A DNA stretch of 61,887 bases from an uncultured Clostridia bacterium (GTDB lineage Bacteria > Bacillota > Clostridia > Oscillospirales > Oscillospiraceae), in the NCBI GenBank assembly GCA_946531435.1, contig CAMNAO010000006.1, forward strand, positions 1 through 61,887, read 5' to 3'. Each line of letters starts with the position of its first letter. Positions within the stretch are counted from its first letter, which is position 1. Positions 8,519 through 16,323 of the stretch are shown here, one piece after another. The translations under genes and the position numbers were made by a program. The notes below the pieces were generated by a model. The model was given only the letters and a program-made list of their open reading frames with translations, was not told where the DNA came from and made no database searches.

Positions 8519-8589
8519 CTGCCGGTCCGTGCCATGGGGCAGTCCGAGCTGTCGGGTCCGATGGCGGAAGCTTTTTCTCCTATGCCGCT

Positions 8590-9579
8590 TCACACATCGC
8601 CGGGAAACAGGATCCCGGCGTTTTTCCTCGCGTTTTCCACAGTCTCTACAACCTGCAGCATCAGCTCAAGTCTGCTGTGCAGCGCTTCACGGTCGCCGTC
8701 CCGTATCAGCTTTGTCAGTGCCTGCACCTCATAAAACCAGCGGTCAGGCACCGGCTGTTCATTGACCGTCTCATCGCTGTCCCTCGTGACGATACGGACC
8801 TCCGCGAGCCCGTTGCTGCCGTCTTTCACATAGAGATACCCCTGCTCGCCCTCGATCTGATAGGCGTTCACGCCCCAGGCATCCTTCGCCCCGACGCAGG
8901 AGGCCGCAAAACTGTCATACTGCATCAGCATGACGCCGGAGGTATCGATCTTCCCCATATAGAGATTGGGATGATATACGGCGCTCTGCGGTTTGCCGAA
9001 GAGCGCAACGGTCAGATAGACGTTGTAATAGTTGATATCCATCAGACACCCGCCGGCAAGATCCGGGTTGAAGATGTTCGGCAGCTCGCCCGCCAAAAGG
9101 CTGACGTAACGGGAGGAAAATTGACTGTAGTTTGCCAGCACCAGCTTCACCCTTCCGATCTTCTTCAGGGCGTCTCTCAAGACCCGATAATTCGGCAGAA
9201 AGGAGGTCGGGACGGCCTCAACCAGAATAAGGTGCTTTTCCTCGGCAAGCCGGACCAGCTCCCGCGCCTGGGAGACCATCGTGCAGAAGGGCTTTTCACA
9301 GATCACATGCTTGCCGGCCTCCAGCGCTTTTCTCGTTTGGGCGTAGTGAAGCAGATTGGGCGTTGCGATATAGACGATATCCAGGTCCGGATCGGAAAGA
9401 AAGGCGTCCATATCCGTATAGACTTTCTTCGCCCCAAACTTGTCGGCCAGGGCGCGGCCCTTTTCCTCACTGCGGGAATAGACCGCCTCCAGGCGGATTC
9501 CCTCGGTCCGCGCCACATTCTCCAACACACTGTGTACGATCACGCCGGAGCCGATGCTTCCAATGCGCAGTTCTTTCAT
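8590..9579 (-). CDS. Gfo/Idh/MocA-family NAD(P)-dependent oxidoreductase
   Basis: A 329-aa cytoplasmic dehydrogenase. The N-terminal Rossmann motif is IGSIGSGVIVHSV, the family EKP motif is in HVICEKPFC (near residues 91-99), and the C-terminal substrate domain includes GGCLMDINYYNVY. Substrates of the family are usually sugars, inositols or trans-dihydrodiols; this one cannot be named. ATG 9579 is preferred because GGAGG is 9 nt away, whereas an ATG two codons upstream is only 3 nt from it. It is the last gene of a three-gene minus-strand cluster with a second Gfo/Idh/MocA protein. Confidence 0.87.
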   Translation of the reverse strand: MKELRIGSIGSGVIVHSVLENVARTEGIRLEAVYSRSEEKGRALADKFGAKKVYTDMDAFLSDPDLDIVYIATPNLLHYAQTRKALEAGKHVICEKPFCTMVSQARELVRLAEEKHLILVEAVPTSFLPNYRVLRDALKKIGRVKLVLANYSQFSSRYVSLLAGELPNIFNPDLAGGCLMDINYYNVYLTVALFGKPQSAVYHPNLYMGKIDTSGVMLMQYDSFAASCVGAKDAWGVNAYQIEGEQGYLYVKDGSNGLAEVRIVTRDSDETVNEQPVPDRWFYEVQALTKLIRDGDREALHSRLELMLQVVETVENARKNAGILFPGDV

Positions 9580-9676
9580 ATCCATTCACCTCCGGAGGAT
9601 CTGGGCGCCGCGTCCCCGAAATTCCCTTTGCCGGCGGCCATGGCGTTCTCCCGCCTCCGATCCGGCTGTCTCAATC

Positions 9677-11197
9677 TCAATCTTTCTGTTCCGCCGTGTC
9701 CCGCCGTCCGGTCACCTGGTAGCTCTCCGGCGTATACTCCATGATTTCAAAACGATTCCCGTCGGGATCGTGCATCCAGAATACCCAGGTGTTTTCCAGG
9801 CCCATTTCGATCTCGGTTTCCACATAGGGTGCGCCGCCCCGGGCCAGGACCTGGTCCCGGAAGGCCTTCAGATCGCTGACCTCCAAAGAGAAGTGGGTAT
9901 AGTTCAGGTCGTTTTTCGCATCGGCAACACGCTTGCGTCTGGCGCTGGGGACGTAAAAAAGCTCAATAAAGGTGTTGTCGGTCCAGCTCATATAGACGGA
10001 CCATTTCTTTCCATGAAGCCGCTTTTCCATTTCCTTCACATAAAACGGAAGCTTTTCGCCCTTCTCCTCAGCCTTTTTCCGCATATCCAGGGCCAAATCA
10101 TCCCAGGTGAGGGTGAATTTCTCCCGACAGCCCATGATGTCCCGATAAAAGGCGACGGACTTTTCCAGATCCCGGCAGTTGAAGCCCAGGTGGCTGATGG
10201 TGCGGATGAGGTTTTTCTCCGTGTCCACCTGCATTTCAAAGGGGTAAACAAGGCCCATCTGGCGACGGCACTCATCCATGATCTCCATGACATCCAGCGT
10301 GGCCGTATGAGGGACGAAGCGGCTCTCCGTCAGCCCCTCTCGGATCTCGGAGGATACGAGATCAAATTCATTCAGCATGCCGCCGCTGCCGCTGAAGCTT
10401 TCTCCCGGTCCGCTGCGGCGCTGAAGCTTCACCCGGTTCATGCTGTGGAAAAACAGGAGATCCGTCGCAGCCTTTGTTCCGGTAAGCGTCAGCCGCTCCA
10501 GCCCCTTCATGTCCACGATGGAAGTGCTGATGGTGCACTCTTTCCCACCGGGAAAGCAAAGCCTGATCTCCTCTCCCAGGTCGATACCGCCCTTTAAGGT
10601 GCCTGTGCATTCCACCCGTTCCGGCTTGCCCAGGAGGCGGCAGGCGTAGGTGATGGGATAGATGCCCACATCCAGCAGCGCGCCGCCGGCCAGACTGGGG
10701 TCGGATACGCGGGGCGCGTAGCCGATGGACTTCAGGTGATAGGTCATGTGAAAGCGCTGCAGCTCACCGTACTCTCCGGCGTCATACCATGCTTTCACCT
10801 TGTTGGCCACCGGGGAAAACCAGGTCCACATGGCCTCAGTGAAATAGATCCCCTTCTCCTCACTGAGTCGGATGAGCTCTCCCACCTTCTCCGCGTCAGT
10901 ACTCACCGGCTTTTCACAGAGAACGGGCTTTCCCAGCTCCAGCGCCAGCTTCGCGTATTCATAGTGGCTGGTGTGGGGCGTCACGATGTATACGCCGTCC
11001 ACGCCCTCAGCAAGCATGGCCTCAGCCGCCGTCTTCGCGCTGAGCGCTCCGTAGGTTCCGGCAAAGGAGGCGCGTTTCTCCGGATTTCTCACATAGACGG
11101 ATACGATCCTGTGCCGCCCGGAGGCGGTGATTTCCTTGGCAACCTTTGCCCCCAGCGTCCCGGCGCCGATAAATGCCCATCCAAAGGGTTTACTCAT
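9677..11197 (-). CDS. Gfo/Idh/MocA oxidoreductase fused to a VOC (glyoxalase-fold) domain
   Basis: A 506-aa fusion. Residues 1-325 form a complete dehydrogenase with FIGAGTLGAKVAK at the dinucleotide site, CEKPVS at 94-99 and GGALLDVGIYP near 171-181. Residues 332-490 form a complete vicinal-oxygen-chelate domain, with HLGFNCRDLEKSVAFYRDI at its start. The four expected metal ligands are all there: H337, E412, H435 and E484. ATG 11197 follows GGAGGAAGTG; 18 residues upstream have no site. The fusion suggests that an epimerase- or glyoxalase-like step and an oxidation act on the same sugar-derived substrate. The substrate is unknown. Confidence 0.85.
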   Translation of the reverse strand: MSKPFGWAFIGAGTLGAKVAKEITASGRHRIVSVYVRNPEKRASFAGTYGALSAKTAAEAMLAEGVDGVYIVTPHTSHYEYAKLALELGKPVLCEKPVSTDAEKVGELIRLSEEKGIYFTEAMWTWFSPVANKVKAWYDAGEYGELQRFHMTYHLKSIGYAPRVSDPSLAGGALLDVGIYPITYACRLLGKPERVECTGTLKGGIDLGEEIRLCFPGGKECTISTSIVDMKGLERLTLTGTKAATDLLFFHSMNRVKLQRRSGPGESFSGSGGMLNEFDLVSSEIREGLTESRFVPHTATLDVMEIMDECRRQMGLVYPFEMQVDTEKNLIRTISHLGFNCRDLEKSVAFYRDIMGCREKFTLTWDDLALDMRKKAEEKGEKLPFYVKEMEKRLHGKKWSVYMSWTDNTFIELFYVPSARRKRVADAKNDLNYTHFSLEVSDLKAFRDQVLARGGAPYVETEIEMGLENTWVFWMHDPDGNRFEIMEYTPESYQVTGRRDTAEQKD

Positions 11198-11301
11198 GTT
11201 CACTTCCTCCTTCATAGACCTTGATTGCAGCTGTGGCGGTCTTTTCGCCATCGATCGTCCGGATGATCATATTGCCGCTTCTTCAAAGCAGCAGGTATTC
11301 T

Positions 11302-12792
11302 CTATGCCCTCGCAACCGTGATGATGACCTGCTGATAATGTGAAAGACGGAAGTGGCCTCCGGCCTGGGCCTTGATAATGATGTGAAGCTGATCGCCCGA
11401 GGCGGCGCCGTCGGGGATGAAAACCGACGCCTCCCTCCCCCGGACCGTGAGAAACGCGGAACCTGTCCAGGCCGCGCCTGCCTCGGGGTACACACGGAAA
11501 GAGACCTCCACAGGAAGCCCATCCCCGCTCTCCGCCTCAGCGTGCAGGGTCACGGTCTCTCCCGGCTCAGCGCAAAGATCCAGGCCTTCCGTGATCCTCA
11601 GGCGCGGAGCATGCTCCCCCTCGGCATAGGTCCCGGCAGAGGCCCAGGCCGCCCGTGCCGCGAAATCCCGCTGGATATCGACAACATAGCGCCACATGGG
11701 CTCCTGCATCGTCACAGTGCCTTCTCTGTCCTCATAGGGCTCCGGCACCGGCTCCCAGAGGTTCAGCGTCTCCCCCTTGGAGTTCCGCTCTCCCTCCACC
11801 TTCCGGTAGCGCCCGGCGATCCCGCCGTAGCCGAAATCCTCCAGCGTGCGGAAGCCCCAGTCAAAGAAGGCGAAGAAGGTGGGAGAATCCCCCTCGGAAA
11901 GGAAATCGTAGGGCTCCGGCTTTGGGACCCCCAGCTTTGCACCGTACCAGGTATTCACGATCTCTGGATTGGCGCCGAACTGCCCTTCCTCGGGCTCCCC
12001 CTCGTAGCGGCGCCCGTCCAGCCAGGTACAGTAACCCGAAGCCAGCGCGCTTTTGCCGTTCAGGATCTCCCGCTTCATAAAGGCCGCGCCGAGGCTGTCC
12101 TTGCTCTCCCCCGATGGCATCGACAGCCAGGGATAAGCGTAGCTGAACATCTGCAGCATCTTGATGAAGGGGATCTCCGGCCACTCTTCCGCGATATAGT
12201 CCCGGTAGGTGGAGTCCTGTTCCCCGCAGGCGGTAAGGACCACCTTTTTCATGATCTTTTTCCGCAGCCCCGGCCACTCAGGGCGCCCCTCATACTCCCG
12301 CTGAATATCCAGGAGGGCACGGGCGATGGTATTGGTGCCGCCCCAGACCTGGAGGTACAGAAGGCGGGAATCGTCGTCCAGGATCCGCTGCCGGATGAGC
12401 TCCGAGCCCTCGGTGGGGGCCTCCATCTCACCCTCATAGCCCACATTCCCGATGCGGATAAGCCCACGGACCTCTTCCGGTGTGGGATAACCCTCGGCAT
12501 GGCGGATGAGATTGGGGTAGTCCCTCTCATAATCCTCCACCACCCGCCACATCCAATCGGTCCCCGTCCAGCGATAGGGCTCGTCATAGGGGCCGTTCTC
12601 CTCAAAGCTGAAATCGCCGGATTGACGGCTCTCCCCTTTCTTCGCCCCGGGGATGCCCCGCCAGTGGAACTTGGAGGATGTCTGGACGATCCCCTGCAGC
12701 TCCACCTCATTGGCATAGAGCAGAAAATGGCGCAGCGAATTCTGATCGTCCACCTCGGCATCCTGGGTGATGATGGTACGTATTCTTTCCAT
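11302..12792 (-). CDS. DUF1593 nucleoside-hydrolase-like protein
   Basis: A 496-aa protein with no signal peptide. The N-terminal DAEVDDQNSLRHFLLYANE resembles the calcium-binding D-rich loop of nucleoside hydrolases, as in the DUF1593 (Sde182-type) family often annotated as cellulose-binding. The last 120 residues look like a beta-sandwich domain, with GETVTLHAEAESGDG typical of such modules. ATG 12792 has a GGGAGGAAC ribosome site. As first gene of the cluster with two Gfo/Idh/MocA dehydrogenases, it may release a glycone that these oxidise. The reaction is not established. Confidence 0.8.
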   Translation of the reverse strand: MERIRTIITQDAEVDDQNSLRHFLLYANEVELQGIVQTSSKFHWRGIPGAKKGESRQSGDFSFEENGPYDEPYRWTGTDWMWRVVEDYERDYPNLIRHAEGYPTPEEVRGLIRIGNVGYEGEMEAPTEGSELIRQRILDDDSRLLYLQVWGGTNTIARALLDIQREYEGRPEWPGLRKKIMKKVVLTACGEQDSTYRDYIAEEWPEIPFIKMLQMFSYAYPWLSMPSGESKDSLGAAFMKREILNGKSALASGYCTWLDGRRYEGEPEEGQFGANPEIVNTWYGAKLGVPKPEPYDFLSEGDSPTFFAFFDWGFRTLEDFGYGGIAGRYRKVEGERNSKGETLNLWEPVPEPYEDREGTVTMQEPMWRYVVDIQRDFAARAAWASAGTYAEGEHAPRLRITEGLDLCAEPGETVTLHAEAESGDGLPVEVSFRVYPEAGAAWTGSAFLTVRGREASVFIPDGAASGDQLHIIIKAQAGGHFRLSHYQQVIITVARA

Positions 12793-12843
12793 AGAAGTTC
12801 CTCCCTCGCTCAGAAATCCATGGCCATTTGCTGGCCCTGTTCT

Positions 12844-12872
12844 CTATTGTACCGATGCAGAGGGCAATTGTC
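12844..12872 (-). promoter_or_regulatory. Promoter of the DUF1593-dehydrogenase cluster
   Basis: On the minus strand, TGGACA (12867-12872), a 17-bp spacer and TACAAT (12844-12849), about 50 bp before the DUF1593 start. The rest of the gap to the tRNA terminator holds nothing recognisable. Confidence 0.6.
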
Positions 12873-13025
12873 CAGCGGTTGATCAAACAACGCTTTTTCT
12901 TTTACGGAATGCCCCGAAAAACAATGGTCACACCGATCCAAAGCATCCTGTTGCCGGATTTGCCACGCCTGGAGGCTTCCGAATCCGGTAATCCGTTTTC
13001 GTCCAAAATATTATTTCAAAAGCAG

Positions 13026-13060
13026 AAAAACCACCGATTTCCATGAAATCGGTGGTTTTT
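13026..13060. terminator. Bidirectional intrinsic terminator after tRNA-Arg
   Basis: A perfect 16-bp inverted repeat (13026-13041 with 13045-13060) whose arms begin with AAAAACCACCG and end with CGGTGGTTTTT. It starts 3 bp after the tRNA 3' end on the minus strand and also has a T-run for the plus strand. Confidence 0.9.
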
Positions 13061-13062
13061 GC

Positions 13063-13139
13063 TGGCACGCCCGACAAGATTCGAACTTGCGACCTTCAGA
13101 GTCGGAGTCTGACACTCTATCCAACTGAGCTACGGGCGC
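13063..13139 (-). tRNA. tRNA-Arg (anticodon CCG)
   Basis: A complete 77-nt cloverleaf. The acceptor pairs GCGCCCG with CGGGCGT, the anticodon stem TCAGA/TCTGA encloses CTCCGAC with anticodon CCG, and the T arm is GCAAG-TTCGAAT-CTTGT. The discriminator is G and CCA is encoded. It reads CGG arginine codons, useful in this GC-rich genome. A strong promoter (13170-13198) and a terminator (13026-13060) frame it as a single-gene unit. Confidence 0.96.
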
Positions 13140-13169
13140 ATATCAACGTATCAAATTGACAGCTTATGA

Positions 13170-13198
13170 ATTATAGCACCTTCCCTCACGATTGTAAA
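13170..13198 (-). promoter_or_regulatory. Promoter of tRNA-Arg
   Basis: On the minus strand, TTTACA (13193-13198), a 17-bp spacer and a consensus TATAAT (13170-13175), about 30 bp before the tRNA. Confidence 0.8.
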
Positions 13199-13202
13199 GA
13201 CC

Positions 13203-13247
13203 TTTTTTGCTGTCTGCTGTCCCACATTTTTTGCCGTCTGCTGTCCC
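13203..13247. repeat. Two-copy tandem repeat between divergent promoters
   Basis: Two 21-bp units (13203-13223 and 13227-13247) differ at a single base and contain GTCTGCTGTCCC. The centre-to-centre distance is 24 bp, close to but not exactly two helical turns. They lie between the tRNA-Arg promoter and the promoter at 13285. Binding-site use is speculation. Confidence 0.6.
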
Positions 13248-13284
13248 GCTGCCCCGGTTTTCATCGGCAATCTTCGATTCCATG

Positions 13285-13313
13285 TTGTCAAAACCGGCAG
13301 TTTGTGGTATTCT
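13285..13313 (+). promoter_or_regulatory. Promoter of the coiled-coil gene
   Basis: TTGTCA (13285-13290), a 17-bp spacer and TATTCT (13308-13313), 25 bp before the start codon at 13338. Confidence 0.6.
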
Positions 13314-13337
13314 TTTGAGGTAATCAGGAGGTGCAGC

Positions 13338-13907
13338 ATGAGCGGAGACAATGGTTTTAAAGGAAAGCTCTTCGGCGGATTTGACCGCCGGGATGTGGTA
13401 GAATATATTGAGAAGCTGGCCGGAGAGCGCAATGACCTGAAGGTGGAAAAACTGCGGCTGCAGGATGAGAAGGACGCCTGGAGAGCCCGGGAAGAGGCAA
13501 TGCGGGCGGAGCTGGAATCTCTTCGGGCCTCCCTCGACGAGAATGAGCGTCAGCTCACCTCCCTCCGCGAGGAGCTGGAGTCCGCGAACCGGGAGCGGGA
13601 AGCGCTGGAAAGCGGTCTGAACGAAAGCCGGAAGCAAGCGGAGGAGCTGGAAAAAGAGCGGGACAAAGCCAGAGAAGAGCAGGAAAACCAGCGGCTGAGC
13701 GCCCTGGACGAGGCCGCCGAGCTTTTGGAAGCCCTGTTTCAGCGCTGCGAGGAGCTGACGGAAAGCACCGGCACCGCTGCGGACCGGGTCAACGGTGAAT
13801 TCTGGAAGGTCACCGCCGCCATGGAGGATTATGCCGCCAAAATTCAGGAGGCCGGCGCCTTCTTCCGGAAAAAGGCTGAGGCTCTGCGGAACGAGAAGGA
13901 TTCGTAA
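13338..13907 (+). CDS. Coiled-coil protein with DivIVA-like N-terminus
   Basis: A 189-aa cytoplasmic protein. The N-terminus (FKGKLFGGFDRRDVVEYIEKL) resembles the start of DivIVA/GpsB-type proteins, in which a short region before the coiled coil targets the membrane or division site. Residues about 25-125 are a highly charged heptad-rich coiled coil (Glu, Arg, Leu), and a second helical segment follows to the end. ATG 13338 follows AGGAGGTG; the upstream frame has no site. It is a single-gene unit with its own promoter and terminator. A role in cell division or envelope organisation is inference. Confidence 0.75.
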   Translation: MSGDNGFKGKLFGGFDRRDVVEYIEKLAGERNDLKVEKLRLQDEKDAWRAREEAMRAELESLRASLDENERQLTSLREELESANREREALESGLNESRKQAEELEKERDKAREEQENQRLSALDEAAELLEALFQRCEELTESTGTAADRVNGEFWKVTAAMEDYAAKIQEAGAFFRKKAEALRNEKDS

Positions 13908-13914
13908 CATGTAT

Positions 13915-13970
13915 AACGGGATCACCGGCGGGCAGTCTATTCCCGCTCCGGGGTCCCGTTCTTATTTTGT
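13915..13970 (+). terminator. Intrinsic terminator after the coiled-coil gene
   Basis: A long imperfect stem, AACGGGAtCaCCGG paired with CCGGgGTCCCGTT (13915-13960), followed by CTTATTTTG. Confidence 0.8.
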
Positions 13971-14005
13971 TTACAAATAAAGTAAATATATTTTACCTTT
14001 CACTC

Positions 14006-14034
14006 TTGACAAATACGGTAATTTGGTTTACTAT
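14006..14034 (+). promoter_or_regulatory. Promoter of the LemA-like/TPM cluster
   Basis: Consensus TTGACA (14006-14011), a 17-bp spacer and TACTAT (14029-14034), 60 bp before the start codon at 14095. Confidence 0.8.
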
Positions 14035-14094
14035 ATGCTCATACATGAAGAGGGTTTATTGGAAACAGCGCCCGGCACACAGGAGGAGACGACA

Positions 14095-14682
14095 ATGAAA
14101 AAAGTTTTGGAGAATCGGGGGACCGCCATCGCGGTGACCGTCCTGCTCTGTCTGATCTTTGCCGTGCTGGGAATCAATCGGAGCATCGCAAAGGAGGCAG
14201 CCGCTTATACCAGGGGCTTTTATGATGGCGTTGCAACCCAGGAGGGGTACACCTCCGCCTCCCTCTACAGCACACTGAAGAGCATCGATACTTACGCCCT
14301 GACCCTCTCCTCCGTCTACGCCGACGTAGCGGATCTGGAAACGGAGCGGGAGACGCTGCAGGCCGCCCGCAGGACCCTGGTGGACGCCATGGAGAGCGGG
14401 GACATCCAGGCGATGTACAGCGCAAACCGGAATCTCTCCCGCACGGCAGAGGCCCTGATGACAGCGGCAGACGAGCTCTCCGACCTGAGCCGGGGCGATG
14501 AGGAGAAAGGCCGGGACGCCTACGCAAAGCTCCAATCCGCGGAGGGCGCTTTGGAGCGCAATCCCTACAACGATTCCCTCGCCGACTTCGATACGAAAGT
14601 GATGAGCACCCTTCCCGTGAGGCTTTTCAAAGCACTGATCTTTGTAAAAGGCCCTCAGGTATTTGCATATAAGGAGTTATGA
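14095..14682 (+). CDS. LemA-like membrane-anchored protein
   Basis: A 195-aa protein with one N-terminal membrane segment (about residues 11-28, AIAVTVLLCLIFAVLGI) and a helical exterior. The C-terminal YNDSLADFDTKVMSTLP and KALIFVKGPQVF match the end of LemA proteins (YN...N..I..FP...F), though the match is weak. The TPM-domain gene overlaps its stop by position, and LemA and TPM proteins are regularly paired, which supports the call. ATG 14095 follows GGAGGAG. The biochemical role of LemA is not known. Confidence 0.65.
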   Translation: MKKVLENRGTAIAVTVLLCLIFAVLGINRSIAKEAAAYTRGFYDGVATQEGYTSASLYSTLKSIDTYALTLSSVYADVADLETERETLQAARRTLVDAMESGDIQAMYSANRNLSRTAEALMTAADELSDLSRGDEEKGRDAYAKLQSAEGALERNPYNDSLADFDTKVMSTLPVRLFKALIFVKGPQVFAYKEL

Positions 14683-14684
14683 CC

Positions 14685-15683
14685 ATGAAAAAGACACTGC
14701 TTTCCCTTCTGCTGATCCTCAGCCTGCTGCTGGGGCTCTCCGGCAGCGCGCTGGCAGTGGTGGATGCCAGCGATGAATTCTATGTCAACGACACCGCCGG
14801 CGTCCTCTCCCAGGAGACCAGGGACATGATCCTCAGCTACAACGGCGACCTGGAGTATTACTGCAAAGGCGCCCAGATCGTTGTGGTCACCGTGGACTAC
14901 CTGGACGGCATATATTCCGATGAGTACGCCGGAGCCCTTTTTGAAAACTACGGCGTGGGCAGCGCCACCTACAACAACGGCATGCTGCTTCTCCTGGCCG
15001 TGGGCGAGAACAAGGCCTGGCTCACCGTGGGCAAGGGCATCACCGACGATTTCACCGACGACATGGTGGATCAGTACTTCAACGACTACTTCTGGGATGA
15101 CTTTGACGCGGGCAATTACGACGAAGCCGTCAGCACCATGTTCTATGAGCTGGCCTGGTGGTTCGCCGACTACTACAATGTAACCGAGCGGGCAGATAAC
15201 CCAAGCGGCTCCGCGGTCAATCCCGCTTATGAAAACACCAGATCAAACTACAGTTCCGGAACCGCCAGCCCCACTACGGGCGTTCTGTCCTGGATCAGCT
15301 ACTATATCTTCCGGTTCTTCGCTTTTGTCTCTGCCTTTATGCCTTTTATCTTCTTTGTCCTCGTGTTCTTCCTCAACGACCGGGCACGGTATCGCGCCTA
15401 CTACCGGTACATGGGGCTTCCCATTCCGATCTATCGTCCCTGGTTCATTTTCTCCGCCATGCCCTATCACACCTGGCGCGGACCCCATGACCGGGGCGGT
15501 CCCAGAGGGCCCGGCGGCTTCGGCGGCGGCTTCGGCGGCGGCGGCAGCGGCTTCGGCGGCGGCGGCGGTTTCGGTGGAGGCGGCGGCTTCGGCGGCAGCT
15601 CCGGCGGTTTCGGAGGAGGCGGCCACGTGGGCGGCGGCTTCGGCGGTGGCGGCGGCATGGGAGGCGGCGGCGGACGCCGCTGA
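14685..15683 (+). CDS. TPM-domain (YgcG-type) protein with glycine-rich tail
   Basis: A 332-aa exported membrane protein. A signal peptide (LLSLLLILSLLLGLSGSALA) is followed by a TPM domain, residues about 25-160, with YVNDTAGVLSQETRDMI at its start and WLTVGKGITDDF in the core. A membrane hairpin lies near residues 205-230, and the last 70 residues are almost pure GGFGGG-type repeat. Glycine-rich ends are usual in this family. ATG 14685 is 8 nt from AAGGAG, while the ATG two codons earlier is only 2 nt away. It is translated right after the LemA-like gene. Confidence 0.85.
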   Translation: MKKTLLSLLLILSLLLGLSGSALAVVDASDEFYVNDTAGVLSQETRDMILSYNGDLEYYCKGAQIVVVTVDYLDGIYSDEYAGALFENYGVGSATYNNGMLLLLAVGENKAWLTVGKGITDDFTDDMVDQYFNDYFWDDFDAGNYDEAVSTMFYELAWWFADYYNVTERADNPSGSAVNPAYENTRSNYSSGTASPTTGVLSWISYYIFRFFAFVSAFMPFIFFVLVFFLNDRARYRAYYRYMGLPIPIYRPWFIFSAMPYHTWRGPHDRGGPRGPGGFGGGFGGGGSGFGGGGGFGGGGGFGGSSGGFGGGGHVGGGFGGGGGMGGGGGRR

Positions 15684-15723
15684 TTGGTTGCTTCCCCCCT
15701 GCCAATAAAAGGAGGTGGCATTG

Positions 15724-15912
15724 ATGGGCTTTCTTCTCATTCTGATTGGGCTCTTCAACCTTATTTCTCCGCAGACAGGCTGGTACCTCAAATACGGATG
15801 GCGCTATAAGGACGCAGAGCCCTCTGAAGCTGCCATCGTCTTCGGCAGGATCGGCGGCATTGTGGCCATCCTCATCGGCATTGTTCTGCTGGGGACCCGG
15901 GGCGCAGGCTGA
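15724..15912 (+). CDS. Small two-helix membrane protein (DUF6199-like)
   Basis: A 62-aa protein with two hydrophobic helices around a polar middle (WRYKDAEPSEAAIVFGRIGG). The KDAEPS and RIGGI pattern matches the DUF6199 family of Firmicutes. ATG 15724 follows AAAGGAGG at 8 nt. It closes the LemA-like/TPM transcription unit before the terminator at 15942. Function is unknown. Confidence 0.75.
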   Translation: MGFLLILIGLFNLISPQTGWYLKYGWRYKDAEPSEAAIVFGRIGGIVAILIGIVLLGTRGAG

Positions 15913-15941
15913 TGACTGACAATCAAATAAAGAGACTATAT

Positions 15942-15986
15942 CACCCCTTCCGGGCTTGCATTTTTCCGGAAGGGGTGGTATTATTT
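15942..15986 (+). terminator. Intrinsic terminator after the TPM cluster
   Basis: A perfect 12-bp stem CACCCCTTCCGG/CCGGAAGGGGTG with a 12-nt loop, followed by GTATTATTT. Confidence 0.85.
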
Positions 15987-16019
15987 CCCAGGTCAGGGGT
16001 ATTTAACCCCTTCCCGCAA

Positions 16020-16300
16020 AACAGAATATCGATATCCTTCGCTCACCGCTTCGGTGCGGAACGCGGAACGGAAACGGGGCATATGCTCCGAAACCACGGG
16101 TGGGCCACGGTGCGGCAGAGATTTCTGTCTAGTCCGATACACGGAGGAAGGATGAGTTGATTGCCGCTACCATGAGACTTAAGGCGCAGAGGCCCTGTCG
16201 GGCCTTGTTTTGCTGTGCCCGCGGCCCCTGGGAAACCGGGGGCCGCCGCATTTGCAGGGCAGGGCCGGCGTTAGCGTACCCCTGCGCTTTGTCTATATTA
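16020..16300 (+). promoter_or_regulatory. Long structured leader before the DUF4430/ECF genes, unclassified
   Basis: About 300 bp of non-coding, GC-rich, hairpin-dense sequence. It contains CACCG-CTT-CGGTG (16044-16056), CGGGGC-ATAT-GCTCCG near 16074-16090, a long-range pairing GGTGCGGCA with TGCCG-C-TACC (about 16108-16172) enclosing CAGA-GATT-TCTG, a terminator-like stem AGGCCC/GGGCCT followed by TGTTTTG (16190-16212), then two more hairpins before the ribosome site. AGTCCGATAC at about 16131 resembles the start of the B12 box, but other cobalamin-aptamer landmarks (GGGAA, GGTG..AATCC, GCCACTG) are missing. It may be a divergent metabolite-sensing leader. Not assigned to a class. Confidence 0.5.
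16190..16212 (+). terminator. Terminator-like hairpin inside the leader
   Basis: Stem AGGCCC/GGGCCT with a 4-nt loop, followed by TGTTTTG. It lies about 110 bp upstream of the DUF4430 start codon and so could act as an attenuator. Confidence 0.55.
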
Positions 16301-16323
16301 CCAACAAAAGGAGAAAGAAATCC

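Noticed and set aside
16108..16150. Cobalamin riboswitch in the DUF4430 leader
   Set aside because: Only AGTCCGATAC resembles the B12 box. The conserved GGGAA, GGTG...AATCC and GCCACTG elements are absent, so I do not assign this class; it is kept as an unclassified leader.
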